NCBI GenBank assembly: GCA_030447685.1
Contig: JAUJOK010000038.1
Span: forward strand, 1 to 48,662
Length of the DNA: 48,662 bases
Source of the DNA: Armatimonadaceae bacterium
GTDB lineage: Bacteria > Armatimonadota > Armatimonadia > Armatimonadales > Armatimonadaceae
Direction of reading: 5' to 3'
Position 1 is the stretch's first letter. Each line of letters begins with the position of its first letter. Both the position numbers and the translations under genes were made by a program. The notes beneath the pieces are model-generated. The model was given only the letters and a program-made list of their open reading frames with translations. It had not been told where the DNA came from and did not search any database. This document shows, one piece after another, positions 39,545 to 48,662 of this stretch.

Positions 39545-40978
39545 CTACGCCGCCTGAAGCGGCTCGCCGATGCTATGCACCTTGATAAGATTGGTGCTTC
39601 CCGGCACGCCCAGCGGCGTGCCCGCTGTGATGACGACCCGATCTCCATTACGCACCAGACCGCGCTTAAGCGCCGCCTCGACTGTCTGCTCTATCATTTC
39701 ATCGGTGCTCTGGGGCATCGGAACCAGCATGGGCACCACGCCCCACAGAAGCGCCATCTCATTGTAGGTGCCCTCACGTGTGGTGGCGGCCAGGATCGGC
39801 GTGCGCGGGCGGAATTTGGAAACATTTCGCGCCGTGTTTCCGCTGGTCGTGGAGCACAAAATCGCCTGCGCCCTGGTATCGTGCGCTATCGTCGCCACCG
39901 CTTCGCCGATGGCATCCGTCACGCTTTCCGTACCGTGCAGCATCTGCTTCGCCGCCAGAATCGGCGCGTACTCCTCTTCGGTCTCCGCGCACACGGCCAC
40001 CCGCCCCATCGTCTCGACCGATTCAAAGGGATACGCGCCCACCGCCGTCTCCCCGGAAAGCATCAGCGCGTCCGTGCCGTCGAAGACGGCGTTGGCGATG
40101 TCGGTGACTTCGGCGCGCGTGGGGCGCGGGTTGCGGATCATCGAGTCGAGCATCTGAGTGGCGGTGATAACCGGCTTGCCCCGGCGGTTGCAGGCGCGGA
40201 TAAGCCGCTTCTGGACCATGGGCATATCCTCGATGGGCATCTCGATACCCAGGTCGCCGCGCGCCACCATTGCTCCGTCCGATACGTCCAGGATTTCTTC
40301 CATATTCTGAACCGCCTCGAACTTTTCCACCTTGACGATGATCGGAACGACACGCCCCAGGGCCTCCATGATCCCACGCAGCCGCAGCACGTCGGCGGCG
40401 CGGCGCACGAATGAGAGGGCAACATAATCCACGCCTGCCCGCAAACCGAACGCCACGTCCGCCTCGTCCTTATCCGTCACCGCCTCAATATCAAAGGAGA
40501 CGCCGGGCGCGGAGACGCCTTTATGTGAGCCGAGCACGCCGCCGATAACGACCTCCGTGACCAGGTCCGTCGGGGTATTGTCCACGACCTCCAGTTCCAA
40601 AAGACCGTCGTCCAAAAGAAGACGGTTGCCGGGACGGCAGGCGGCGAAAATCTCGGGGATGGGCAGGTGAACGGCTTCCTCGCCGCCCGGCACCTCGTCG
40701 GTTGTCAGGACGAAGCGCGCGCCCTTACGCAGCCGCGTTCCCGCCGCCACATTGCCGACCCGGATTTTGGGGCCGCACAGGTCCTGGAGAATGGCGATGC
40801 TTTTGCCGGTCGCGCAGGCCACCTGCCGGATATTCCGGATGCGCTCGGCGTGCTCGTCGTGGGTTCCGTGGGAGAAGTTGAGGCGGGCGACATCCATTCC
40901 GGCTGTCGCCAAAAGCGTCAGGTTTTCGACCCCGTCCACGGCGGGACCGAGTGTGCAGACTATCTTTGTGCGACGCAT
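39545..40978 (-). CDS. pyk: Pyruvate kinase
   Basis: A 477-residue pyruvate kinase that makes pyruvate and ATP from PEP and ADP. It has RRTKIVCTLGPAVDG, MDVARLNFSHGTHDEH (substrate Arg), ILQDLCGPKIRVG, the catalytic Lys in VPIIVKVEKFEAVQNM, DGAMVARGDLGIEMP (metal ligands) and the signature ITATQMLDSMIRNPRPTRAE then VTDIANAVFDGTDALMLSGE. The allosteric C-domain is present (AILCSTTSGNTARNVSKFRP). ATG 40978 matches the family start; extension to 41143 has no support. First gene of a five-gene operon. Confidence 0.97.
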   Translation of the reverse strand: MRRTKIVCTLGPAVDGVENLTLLATAGMDVARLNFSHGTHDEHAERIRNIRQVACATGKSIAILQDLCGPKIRVGNVAAGTRLRKGARFVLTTDEVPGGEEAVHLPIPEIFAACRPGNRLLLDDGLLELEVVDNTPTDLVTEVVIGGVLGSHKGVSAPGVSFDIEAVTDKDEADVAFGLRAGVDYVALSFVRRAADVLRLRGIMEALGRVVPIIVKVEKFEAVQNMEEILDVSDGAMVARGDLGIEMPIEDMPMVQKRLIRACNRRGKPVITATQMLDSMIRNPRPTRAEVTDIANAVFDGTDALMLSGETAVGAYPFESVETMGRVAVCAETEEEYAPILAAKQMLHGTESVTDAIGEAVATIAHDTRAQAILCSTTSGNTARNVSKFRPRTPILAATTREGTYNEMALLWGVVPMLVPMPQSTDEMIEQTVEAALKRGLVRNGDRVVITAGTPLGVPGSTNLIKVHSIGEPLQAA

Positions 40979-41259
40979 GCGCCTCTTTCGCTTGGGGGAG
41001 GTTGCCGGTATTATAGCCGCACTATCGCCCGGCGTCAACGTCAGGGAGTTGTATTCACGTAAAATATCTATCGATTGCTCTGTGAAACTGCCTATTGCGG
41101 CGCGGCTGCTGTAATGCGCCTCCTGCCACCGCCACCGCCGCACGTCGCGGTCACGGTTTCTTTTGCTGCAAAATAAAACTCAGCAATTTGTAACGTTACC
41201 CCGCTTTGCGCCGTTGTTTAGTAGTAGGACGGGAGTTTTTGGAGAGAAGGGAGAGGGTC

Positions 41260-41553
41260 ATGCGCCTGAACGATACGAGCGGCGGCGTCGGCAGCGGTGG
41301 TAGATGCGTCTTGGCACTGACCGCGACGGAACAAACGGTACTGCGGGCTTTCACCCGCTGCGATACGAACGAGGAGATTGGCAGTCTGCTGGGTATAAGT
41401 TCCTCCACCGTCCGGGTTCACGTCAGGAATATATTTGGCAAGCTCGCTGTGCGAAGCCGCAGTGTTGCCGTTGCCAGAGCGCTTCGGCTGGGCCTGTTGA
41501 CCTGGGATGATATTCCTTCACTGCCCCGTGAGGAAGAAATATACCCCCGTTGA
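41260..41553 (+). CDS. Stand-alone LuxR-type helix-turn-helix protein
   Basis: A 97-residue protein that is almost entirely a GerE/LuxR DNA-binding domain: ALTATEQTVLRAFTRCDTNE, EIGSLLGISSSTVRVHVRNI, FGKLAVRSRSVAVARALRLG. There is no receiver or sensor domain, so its input is unknown. GGGAGAGGGTC precedes ATG 41260. It lies upstream of the secreted-protein locus and could regulate it. Confidence 0.85.
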   Translation: MRLNDTSGGVGSGGRCVLALTATEQTVLRAFTRCDTNEEIGSLLGISSSTVRVHVRNIFGKLAVRSRSVAVARALRLGLLTWDDIPSLPREEEIYPR

Positions 41554-42008
41554 GGTATGGACAGGATCGGCAAAGCGGCTTATACTGAACTCGCGCTGCC
41601 CCGGTGCGCCGGGGCGCGAAGAGAACGAAAAAGAAAGAAAAACAATTCTAAGAGATCACGCCTTCCCCGGTAAGAGTAATCCCCCTGCCGTATTCCCGGC
41701 TCTTCGATCCTCTTTTTTCCCGCAGAGTTACTCTGCGTCATCGACAAGGCATAACCGCCAGGCCTGCCCCCCGAAACTCGCTGCCGAGACGGGCCGGAGC
41801 ATTCACCCTGCCCGCAAGTAAGAAGCGGCACCACTTCTTCCCTGCACGACTGCTATTGCACACCGTGGAAAACGTCAAAAGGCCCGATGACGCTGCAACG
41901 CCGCCGGGCCTTTTGGAGATAAGTCTCGCTTGCCTTGCCAAGACTTATTCTTCCTGACGTTTCTCCGCAACGACAAGTTCCCGCTTTCGGGCGGGAAAAG
42001 GAGAACCC
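41554..42008 (+). promoter_or_regulatory. Structured leader of the secreted-protein gene
   Basis: This 455-nt gap has no supportable gene. Its last 130 nt hold three successive hairpins: AAAAGGCCCG/CGGGCCTTTT (41877-41914), GATAAGTC/GACTTAT (41917-41950) and TTCCCGC/GCGGGAA (41979-41998). The third ends at the AAAAGGAG ribosome site of the gene at 42009, so folding could affect translation. No known riboswitch class was recognised. Confidence 0.45.
41877..41914 (+). terminator. Hairpin with U-tract before the secreted-protein gene
   Basis: AAAAGGCCCG and CGGGCCTTTT form a 10-bp stem. The arm's own 3' TTTT can act as the U-tract, so this may end transcription from the LuxR-type gene or attenuate what follows. 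Confidence 0.6.
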
Positions 42009-43463
42009 ATGAAGGTTTCGCATCCGGTATTGAGGCGGGAAGCGGCGGCTCTGCTGCGCCTCGTCGCTGCTGCCCTCGTTATTGTCGCCCTTTCGTGCCC
42101 CGCTTTCGCTCAAGACTATGGAGATGAAGGCCGCTGGTCGAAGACGGAGTACTCGATGTACATGGGCACGTGGCCCCACGGCGGTTGGAATGACGGAGAC
42201 CCTTTCGGCGGTGAGCACGGCCCCAAGACTCTGGACATCAGCTCCACCATCACCGCCACGATTCGGTGGGTGAAGGCCGATGGGGTCACTCCCGCCGCCG
42301 ATCCCCCTGCCAAAGTCTACCTGCTGGAAGACGCGACTGCTTCCTGGAGCGGCACGGACGGCGAAGGCAGGACGGTTAGCGGCGAGGCGCGCAACGGCCT
42401 GGGCCATGCCTGCGTTGCCCGCACCGATGGGCGGGCAGGCTGCACTTCCCAGGGCAAGCGTCTGGTTCAGGTCGATAGCTCCTCCGGCGTCATCACGCGT
42501 TCGGTCAGTGCGGTCGCCATCGCCAACGGCTCGTCTGACTCCACCATCGGCAACATCGACGTCTCCGTCTCCTACTCGCTCACCATAGACAACCGGGGAG
42601 TGACGATTACCTCCAGTCTGGACACGACTTACGGCGAAGACGGCAATCATCAAAGCGTACCCAATGTGCCGGATGCCTCTGGGACAACGCGCGCCGATAC
42701 CGTTAAACCAAGGCCGCCGTATCAGCAGGTAACGTATGTTGGCAATCCCATAGGTTCTTGGGGAGGCCCTTACTCATACCGTCATTGGTATAGTTCTATG
42801 ACGGGCCGCACATGGGCAGGAAGCTTCGAAGATGTCGATGCCTTCAACTTCCAGGTCTCCTACGATTCCAGCATGAACTTCGGCGCAGCGGAGCACATTC
42901 ATCTTCGCCTTAGAGACGTTCAAGACGGAGCGGAGGTGACGGCGAATTACTACCTGAAGTTCCATGATCCAGTGCCAAAGGAACACTGGGCGCGTGACCC
43001 CGGTTTTCCCAAAGAGCATCCATATCCGCTTCAGCCAAGCCCGGCGAACTCCGGTGACTGGTTTGAGTTGAACTGGGAATCTAACCCTACAGGGGAGCCA
43101 ATACCCAGGGAGTTCACTGTGTCAGAGACCGGGTCAAAATCAGTCACGGGAGAGATAGGCCAACAAGTTCAACTGGGATTGGACGAAGGGATTGTCAATG
43201 GCTCCTTTCAAATTAATGAAAGCCTCACCATTGGGAAATCGGTCAATCGAGAGACAAGCCAGACAATCTCTTACACAATTCCCGCCGGTTGTCGAACCAA
43301 GTTGTACTGGGGATGGCAGTGGCGAGAACACCAGGGTAAATGCTGTGTTTATGGAATGGGAGGGCACAAAGGCAGATATACCTGGACGGCGTATGAACCA
43401 GTAGCAGCTCCTGGCGGCGGGATGTGGGCTATGTCCAGCTTTCCTTACTCAGAACAACTATAG
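42009..43463 (+). CDS. Secreted protein of unknown family
   Basis: A 484-residue protein with a signal peptide (EAAALLRLVAAALVIVALSC, cleavage after AFA). The N-terminal region (residues about 75-145) contains TATIRWVKADGVTPAADPPA and DGEGRTVSGEARNGLGHACV, a segment duplicated as a fragment at 44490-44677. The middle is beta-rich with many Trp/Tyr (SWGGPYSYRHWYSSMTGRTW). Near residue 375 a Ser/Thr-alternating stretch (ESLTIGKSVNRETSQTISYT then IPAGCRTKLYWGW) is reminiscent of the membrane-inserting strands of aerolysin/ETX-MTX2 toxins; that is speculation. ATG 42009 has AAAAGGAG upstream. Confidence 0.6.
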   Translation: MKVSHPVLRREAAALLRLVAAALVIVALSCPAFAQDYGDEGRWSKTEYSMYMGTWPHGGWNDGDPFGGEHGPKTLDISSTITATIRWVKADGVTPAADPPAKVYLLEDATASWSGTDGEGRTVSGEARNGLGHACVARTDGRAGCTSQGKRLVQVDSSSGVITRSVSAVAIANGSSDSTIGNIDVSVSYSLTIDNRGVTITSSLDTTYGEDGNHQSVPNVPDASGTTRADTVKPRPPYQQVTYVGNPIGSWGGPYSYRHWYSSMTGRTWAGSFEDVDAFNFQVSYDSSMNFGAAEHIHLRLRDVQDGAEVTANYYLKFHDPVPKEHWARDPGFPKEHPYPLQPSPANSGDWFELNWESNPTGEPIPREFTVSETGSKSVTGEIGQQVQLGLDEGIVNGSFQINESLTIGKSVNRETSQTISYTIPAGCRTKLYWGWQWREHQGKCCVYGMGGHKGRYTWTAYEPVAAPGGGMWAMSSFPYSEQL

Positions 43464-43476
43464 GAGAACAACCAAT

Positions 43477-44343
43477 ATGAAGAAATGGCTGGGCGCGTTT
43501 CTTTTATGCTTGTGGGCCGTGTCGGGTACTTCCGCGCAGGCGGCACCTTTGGCAAAGCGTGTCTTCATGCCGGGCTACATCGATTATCCAGTCTCGCTCG
43601 CGCTGTTTCTGTCACCTAAGATGCGTCCGGCCTGTGAGACGCTTCAAAAGGGGAACCTGACTGCCGCCAGAAAAGCTTTCGCGAGCGAAATACTTCAGCA
43701 TCCAAATAATTTGGCAGCCTACGTAGGGCTACTTCAGGCGACGAGCAGTCAGGAGTACGCCGAACTTCTGCCACAATATGTGAATCAAGCAGAACTATCC
43801 AGCTTGAGTGCTGATGAGTTCAAGCTGGGCGTACTGGCGTGGTACATGCTGCTGGAGCGACGGCAAGAAGGCGCTGGGAAGGAAGAGACAGAAATGCGAA
43901 AGCTGGCCGAACTGGCGCGGCGCGGTCTTACCCGTGCCTATAGTGGAACACAAGCGCCCATAGCAGGATTTACGCTGGCATTCGCTTTTACGGATATAGG
44001 TGGGAAGAATCCGTTGCCGCTCTACGAGGACATGCTCAAGCGGATGGCGGGGGAGCGTGTTTATGGAGTTTACATGCGGGCCAAGAATAACGGCTGGGTC
44101 GGTCAGCAACCGCCGATTCCCAGGCTCTCGCGCAATGACCTACTCATCTTATACGGTGTGGTGAGGAAAATCTGGTCTAAAAATAGCGGGCGTGGTGGTG
44201 CCATCAGCACCCGAATTGTAAACGGAAAAACGATACATGAAACGGTGTGGGCACCTTACACGCCGTTGCAGCAACGTGCCATGGCTTACTTGCGCCAATG
44301 GTATGATCACATTGAGGACGTTGCTGAGCAAGGCAAGTCGTAG
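43477..44343 (+). CDS. Secreted alpha-helical protein, unknown family
   Basis: A 288-residue protein with a signal peptide (MKKWLGAFLLCLWAVSGTSA, cleavage after AQA). The mature part is helical, TPR-like at LQKGNLTAARKAFASEILQH and PNNLAAYVGLLQATSSQEYA. The C-terminal half (LYEDMLKRMAGERVYGVYMR, LSRNDLLILYGVVRKIW) is unfamiliar. It starts 13 nt after the previous gene with AGGAGAAC upstream, so the two are co-transcribed and both exported. Function not known. Confidence 0.6.
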   Translation: MKKWLGAFLLCLWAVSGTSAQAAPLAKRVFMPGYIDYPVSLALFLSPKMRPACETLQKGNLTAARKAFASEILQHPNNLAAYVGLLQATSSQEYAELLPQYVNQAELSSLSADEFKLGVLAWYMLLERRQEGAGKEETEMRKLAELARRGLTRAYSGTQAPIAGFTLAFAFTDIGGKNPLPLYEDMLKRMAGERVYGVYMRAKNNGWVGQQPPIPRLSRNDLLILYGVVRKIWSKNSGRGGAISTRIVNGKTIHETVWAPYTPLQQRAMAYLRQWYDHIEDVAEQGKS

Positions 44344-44415
44344 GCACTCGGGTTTAGATTACTTCATGCGCTTCAAGTATAAACAATGCGCGTAGGGGCG
44401 GTACACTGGCGCTGA

Positions 44416-46144
<1,729 letters not shown>

Positions 46145-46226
46145 TCAGTCCGCCGTTGCCTACCCGAAGTTGTGCGGCAGTTTCTTTCCGGGGGCAGCTT
46201 TGCACAAAGGCGGGTTTGCGAGGTAG

Positions 46227-46660
46227 GCAGAAAAAGCTGGCACAGATGCGACGGGGGCAGCTCAGATGGAGTGGCTGACGGAGGCGCTGGACTGTCTGGG
46301 GACAAACCGCCGACAGATGCTCTGGTCGCTGCCCTCGCTGCGCTTAGCAAGCGGGAAAGAAGCAAGGGCACGCCAGCAGCGATCCCGGATGACAGGGCAA
46401 GAGACTCTTGCAATCGAAGTGCCTCCGCTGCTTCTGCCGCTGGGGATGGAGGACTTTAACATCCAAGAGCGGTTCGGTCAGGAATGGGCGGCGCTGGGGT
46501 TCTCGCCGGAGGGTCACCCGATGCACTTTCACCGGGAGGAACTGAGTGCGGCGGGCGTGCTGCCCTGTGCCGCCTACTTCGCCCTGGAAACAGAAGGTCG
46601 CCCCATCGGTGGCCTGCAGTTGGTGCGCCCCGACGCTTGCGGCAATCTGCCCTGCCAGAA
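46227..46660 (+). pseudogene. Fragment of error-prone DNA polymerase III alpha (DnaE2/ImuC-like)
   Basis: An open frame after a TAG at 46224-46226 reads EWLTEALDCLGTNRRQMLW, then LPLGMEDFNIQERFGQEWAA and LGFSPEGHPMHFHREELSAA then GVLPCAAYF and GGLQLVRP. This matches the region before and including the start of the OB domain of DnaE2-type polymerases ('GLSLxxHPM...R..L...GV', then 'AGLVLVRQ'). The polymerase core upstream and the OB fold downstream are missing. Downstream the frame runs directly into ISAs1 transposase sequence. It is a relic. Confidence 0.6.
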
Positions 46661-46985
46661 CGTCTGGCCCGGGCTGGCGCGTCGGAGCGAACGTTAGCGT
46701 GGAGGTGCGTTACTTTATCAGCAGCCTTACCGGCAGTGCAAAGAAGGTGCTGCGGGCGGTACGCGCGCACTGGGGCATCGAGAACCGACTTCATTGGGTA
46801 CTGGACGTGCAGTATCACGAAGACGACTCTTGCATAAGGGCCATGCTCCTGAGAACATGACCACTTTGCGGCATTTATCGCTCAACCTTCTTCGGCAGGA
46901 GAAGGAGACTAAAGTCGGTGTTAAGATCAAGCGTGGTCGGGCAGGATGGGATAACCCTTACCTGGAGAAGATACTCGCTGGTTAA
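46661..46985 (+). mobile_element. ISAs1-family transposase C-terminal remnant
   Basis: NVWPGLARRSER, then in another frame [40 protein letters not shown] and EDDSCIR, then in a third frame [40 protein letters not shown]. This is the C-terminal third of an ISAs1 (H repeat-associated) transposase with two frameshifts; the HWGIEN-LHWVLDV-ED motif carries the final catalytic Glu. The rest of the element is absent. Confidence 0.85.
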
Positions 46986-47024
46986 AATGCGATTGCCCTG
47001 TACACTTAGCAAGAAGGCAACGGC

Positions 47025-47053
47025 TTGACAACCACCCCAGCCTGACCTATAAT
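47025..47053 (+). promoter_or_regulatory. Consensus promoter of tRNA-Thr
   Basis: TTGACA (47025-47030) and TATAAT (47048-47053), 17 bp apart, a perfect sigma-70 consensus. The tRNA starts 22 nt downstream. Confidence 0.93.
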
Positions 47054-47075
47054 GGCGCTTGTCCCTGGCAGCCAT

Positions 47076-47148
47076 GCCGACGTAGCTCAGAGGCTAGAGC
47101 GGCTGTTTTGTAAACAGCGGGTCACGGGTTCGAATCCTGTCGTCGGCT
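47076..47148 (+). tRNA. tRNA-Thr (anticodon TGT)
   Basis: A 73-nt tRNA without encoded CCA. The acceptor stem GCCGACG pairs with CGTCGGC. The anticodon loop TTTGTAA is closed by GCTGT/ACAGC and reads ACA codons. The T-arm is CGGGTTCGAATCCTG. The integrase gene 82 nt downstream suggests that its 3' end is an attachment site. Confidence 0.96.
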
Positions 47149-47170
47149 TTAACCTAAAGTGTGGCTCTTG

Positions 47171-47214
47171 TTGACAAACCCTGTTAGACACTGCTAACCT
47201 GATGGCGTCTAACA
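47171..47214 (+). promoter_or_regulatory. Integrase promoter with inverted repeat
   Basis: TTGACA at 47171-47176 and a TAACCT -10-like box at 47195-47200. The inverted repeat TGTTAGAC (47182-47189) / GTCTAACA (47207-47214) straddles the -10 box, so it may be an operator for autorepression or an integrase arm site. Confidence 0.55.
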
Positions 47215-47230
47215 AGTAAGAGCAACACAG

Positions 47231-48277
47231 GTGGTTACAGCTTTTCCTTCCACAACCCTGGGCACACCTGGAGTGACCTCAGGCAGTCTCCACGTCACCT
47301 GGAGCGAAGCACTCCGCGAGTTCCTTCTTCACGTTCAGGCCACCCGCGCTCATAAAACGTTGCGCTATTATGATGTGCAGTTACGCCAACTGATCGATTG
47401 GTCGGAGGAGAACCACGTTCCCTTCGAGGAGTTCGGCAAGCGTCACCTCGACCGCTACCTCGTACACCGATCCTCACAGGGCAAAGCGCAGCTCACGCTC
47501 CACCACGACGCAGTCTGCGCCAAGGCATTTTTCGCCTGGTGTCAGCGCAACGATCTTATTGACCGCTCCCGGCTTGCCGAGTATCAGGTCCGAAACGCCC
47601 CCCGGCCACCGCGCTTCATGCCCTCCGACGAGGATATGCACAAGCTCCTTGGAGCCGTCCACGCCTTTTGGGACCCGGCCAAGAACCCAGACATGCGCTA
47701 TCTTCCTGCTCCCAAGCGCATCTTCCACCGGGATCGCAACTACGCCATCATCCTGGGGCTTTTAGACAGCGCCTCTCGGATCGGCGAAATGCTTTCGCTG
47801 AAGGTAGGCGACTACGGCAAAGAGCAGCGCCAGATCACCATCCGGGAGAGCAAGGGACGCGAGCCGCGCATCATTCCGGTATCTCGGGAATGGGCCGAGG
47901 CACTCAGCGTCTGGCTGAAAGTGCGCCAGAGGACTATGGCGGCCGTTCCTAAAGAGTTGGATGACGGCTGGCTCTTTCCCAGCGAGACCGGCAACCGTCT
48001 GGATGAACGCGCATTCCTCAAGGCGCTCAGAAACTACGTCCAGTTCGGCGGTGCCTCCGACAGCATCACGCTTCACAGTCTACGCCGGTACAGCCTGAAC
48101 CGTTTGGCGAAGACAAACCTCCTGGCCGCTCAGAGAATCGCAGGCCACAAGGATACGAAGACGACGCTGCTGTACACACAGATTGACGCCGACCATGTAC
48201 GCGAGGTGCATGAGGCCGTTGGTGTTGTGCGAGGTGTGCTCCAGAGCAAGCGAGAGAAGCGAAAGCGGCTCGTTTAG
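47231..48277 (+). CDS. Tyrosine recombinase / integrase
   Basis: A 348-residue site-specific recombinase. The N-terminal SAM-like domain has SEALREFLLHVQATRAHKTL then YYDVQLRQLIDW. The catalytic domain has Arg183 in SASRIGEMLSLKVGD, a Lys near 208 (IRESKGREPRIIPVS), His282 and Arg285 in LHSLRRYSLN, His306 in AGHKDTKTT, and nucleophile Tyr315 in LLYTQI. It integrates or excises DNA at a specific site, probably the adjacent tRNA-Thr. The start is taken as GTG 47231; the ribosome site is weak. The insert region between residues 140 and 170 (KNPDMRYLPAPKRIFHRDRN) is longer than in XerC/D. Confidence 0.93.
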   Translation: MVTAFPSTTLGTPGVTSGSLHVTWSEALREFLLHVQATRAHKTLRYYDVQLRQLIDWSEENHVPFEEFGKRHLDRYLVHRSSQGKAQLTLHHDAVCAKAFFAWCQRNDLIDRSRLAEYQVRNAPRPPRFMPSDEDMHKLLGAVHAFWDPAKNPDMRYLPAPKRIFHRDRNYAIILGLLDSASRIGEMLSLKVGDYGKEQRQITIRESKGREPRIIPVSREWAEALSVWLKVRQRTMAAVPKELDDGWLFPSETGNRLDERAFLKALRNYVQFGGASDSITLHSLRRYSLNRLAKTNLLAAQRIAGHKDTKTTLLYTQIDADHVREVHEAVGVVRGVLQSKREKRKRLV

Positions 48278-48662
48278 AGGGCTACTACTCTTAATAGTGG
48301 CGGTGCATCTCCTCGCGCGTTCGTCTCGGGAGAAGCTGTTAGTGTTTATTGGCTGGATCTTTGAGTGCAGCGGTGAGTCAGATGGATTCCCAAGTTTCAG
48401 AGTTAGCAACTGAATGCCCTGTTGCGGGTCTCAATTATAGGATTCAAATCACGACTACATTTTCCGTACGGGGCAGGATTGCGCAGTATGAAGATATCGG
48501 TACTGAGCATCCATTGGACTGAGCGACTTTCTTCCTAAAATATCCGATGCAGCGTCGTAGATCACTTCGAGAAATTCTGGAAACTACGTCTGGCTCTCTA
48601 ACTGGGCGTGAACTGCCCCCTTCTTATACTCCAACAAGCGCCTTGGTCTCGACCGTATTTTT
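48278..48662. other. Right-end stretch without a recognised gene
   Basis: No supportable reading frame, RNA or repeat. Base composition is lower in GC than the rest of the window, as expected for DNA inside an integrative element. Confidence 0.4.

Overview
The window is GC-rich bacterial chromosome. Gene content and the many dispersed G/C-rich palindromes suggest an environmental, probably diderm, bacterium. Paired phytanoyl-CoA dioxygenase-like genes, an archaeal-type glycogen debranching enzyme, a DUF5696-like gene and lineage-specific secreted proteins would fit Armatimonadota or a neighbouring phylum. That placement is inference; no rRNA is present to test it.

Layout. 1-4.3 kb: end of a GspF/PilC gene, folK, an ankyrin protein, a glycosidase-like gene and a transaldolase/F6P aldolase. 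4.3-7.4 kb: accessory patch of small membrane proteins, a frameshifted antitoxin-like gene and a decayed IS3-family element. 7.3-15.5 kb: xylulokinase, an orphan HEPN protein, a sugar isomerase-like TIM barrel, mutL (apparently leaderless, endonuclease type), a large secreted protein, tRNA-Leu and an adenosine-deaminase-like gene. 15.6-19.3 kb: a cheB remnant coupled to cheR and a PAS-PP2C phosphatase, then two envelope genes. 19.5-24.7 kb: GH1-like glycosidase, SMP-30 lactonase, erythromycin-esterase-like gene and UDP-galactopyranose mutase. 25-29 kb: a DUF6788-like protein and a tightly overlapping IclR / SGNH hydrolase / amidohydrolase / Rieske operon with a palindromic operator. 29.2-34.4 kb: a five-gene minus-strand carbohydrate/oxygenase cluster. 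35.5-37.4 kb: ZTP riboswitch and purH. 37.6-41 kb: a pyk-ftsB-TSUP-DUF4126-lipoprotein operon. 41.2-46 kb: a LuxR-type HTH protein, two unknown secreted proteins, a duplicated fragment of the first, and eno. 46.2-48.3 kb: fragments of an error-prone polymerase and an ISAs1 transposase, tRNA-Thr, and a tyrosine recombinase that probably marks the edge of an integrative element running off the right end.

Two patterns cut across the genes. First, several families of palindromic repeats (39-190 bp) sit between genes. Two lie in frame inside essential or housekeeping proteins (MutL linker, PurH inter-domain region), and one abuts the 5' end of a lipoprotein gene that now lacks a start codon. Second, at least four otherwise intact genes (ere-like, acetyl-xylan-esterase-like, purH, DUF4126) carry a single frameshift. 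purH is normally essential and has an intact riboswitch and promoter, so sequencing or assembly indels are a serious alternative to real decay.

No CRISPR array, rRNA operon, replication origin or complete defence system was seen. The least explained material is the composite repeat family with its in-frame insertions, and the secreted-protein locus at 42.0-44.8 kb.
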